From an uncultured Actinomycetes bacterium (lineage in GTDB: Bacteria > Actinomycetota > Thermoleophilia > Gaiellales > Gaiellaceae), in contig CAIYXH010000200.1 in assembly GCA_903930195.1 (NCBI GenBank), positions 1 to 13,360 of the forward strand: a stretch of DNA of 13,360 nucleotides, in the 5' to 3' direction. The notes beneath the pieces were generated by a model. The model did no database searches, was not told the DNA's origin, and saw only the letters and a program-made list of their open reading frames with translations. Position numbers and translations under genes: made by a program. Shown in pieces: positions 13,098 through 13,360 of this stretch. Numbering within the stretch: position 1 is the first letter of the stretch; each line of letters starts with the position of its first letter.

Positions 13098-13360
13098 GAC
13101 GGCACGTAGGTGAAGCTCTCGTCGCCCACCTCGACGATGGCCCCGCGCCGCGCCCCAGCTGCCTTGAGCGTGCGCTCGAGCGTCTCGTCGCTCGGGGGCG
13201 TCCCCGCGACGCGATAGCCGTCCATCGTGCGGAAGAGCGTCCACGGGCGCGGCGGCGGCTTGGGGCGGTAGACGATGAACTCCGCGACCTCCGCCTCGAC
13301 CACCAGGGGCGCTTCTGGCTCGGGCACCAGGGTGAAGAGCCGCTTGCGCAGGTCGTCGAG
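13094..13360 (-). CDS. obg: GTPase Obg, C-terminal part (N-terminus off the right edge)
   Basis: The frame is open through the right edge and shows 88 residues of the end of Obg, a ribosome-associated GTPase for 50S assembly. It begins with the end of the G domain (LDDLRKRLFTLVPEPE), then a Pro/Glu linker and the OCT domain: YRPKPPPRPWTLFRTMDGYRV, then AAGARRGAIVEVGDESFTYV, in family order. The OCT domain is shorter than in many bacteria. Position before nadD and rsfS supports the call. Confidence 0.85.
   Translation of the reverse strand, partial: LDDLRKRLFTLVPEPEAPLVVEAEVAEFIVYRPKPPPRPWTLFRTMDGYRVAGTPPSDETLERTLKAAGARRGAIVEVGDESFTYVPS

Overview
The window looks like a piece of a high-GC actinobacterial chromosome. 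It carries the end of a mobile element (about 1-10675) inserted next to a tRNA-Ala gene, followed by conserved chromosome (about 10675-13360). The chromosomal order obg - nadD - rsfS, the dense ATGA/GTGA/TTGA overlaps and the many GTG/TTG starts fit Actinomycetota. The short Obg C-terminal domain and the gene order would suit Thermoleophilia-like lineages, but that placement is a guess.

Region 1 (1-2441, minus strand) is a two-gene module that runs off the left edge. It has an unrecognised 301-aa helical protein followed 6 bases later by a large SNF2/DEAD-type helicase with a PLD-like N-terminal region that appears to lack the HKD catalytic motif. The layout resembles defence-island cargo.

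Region 2 (2442-8017, plus strand) is a transfer/mobilisation block. A divergent control region with iteron-like repeats precedes a string of very small genes, two with membrane segments and one helical 59-aa ORF. An AT-rich promoter with TGTTGTT motifs then drives a tightly overlapped run: a 66-aa basic protein, a 733-aa VirD4/TraG-type coupling ATPase, a replication-relaxation family protein and a beta-class DNA methyltransferase. Each gene starts inside the ATGA of the one before. No classical relaxase and no type IV secretion channel genes are visible, which suggests a mobilisable rather than self-transmissible element.

Region 3 (8018-10739, plus strand) is the integration/maintenance block. 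It has two tandem paralogous HTH plus coiled-coil proteins, separated by strong hairpins and a near-consensus sigma-70 promoter with repeated ACAACAAC motifs, and then a large serine recombinase. The recombinase frame has no stop before the tRNA gene and ends inside it. A 12-bp perfect hairpin near its 3' end is built from the same 12-mer as the T-arm region of the tRNA.

Region 4 (10675-13360, minus strand) is chromosome. It holds tRNA-Ala(GGC), a frameshifted relic of a PD-(D/E)XK homing-endonuclease-type gene abutting the 5' end of the tRNA, a LuxR-type response regulator with an altered receiver acidic pocket, rsfS, nadD and the C-terminus of obg. The working model is a serine-recombinase-driven integrative mobilisable element sitting at the 3' end of tRNA-Ala, carrying a helicase module; its far end lies outside the window.
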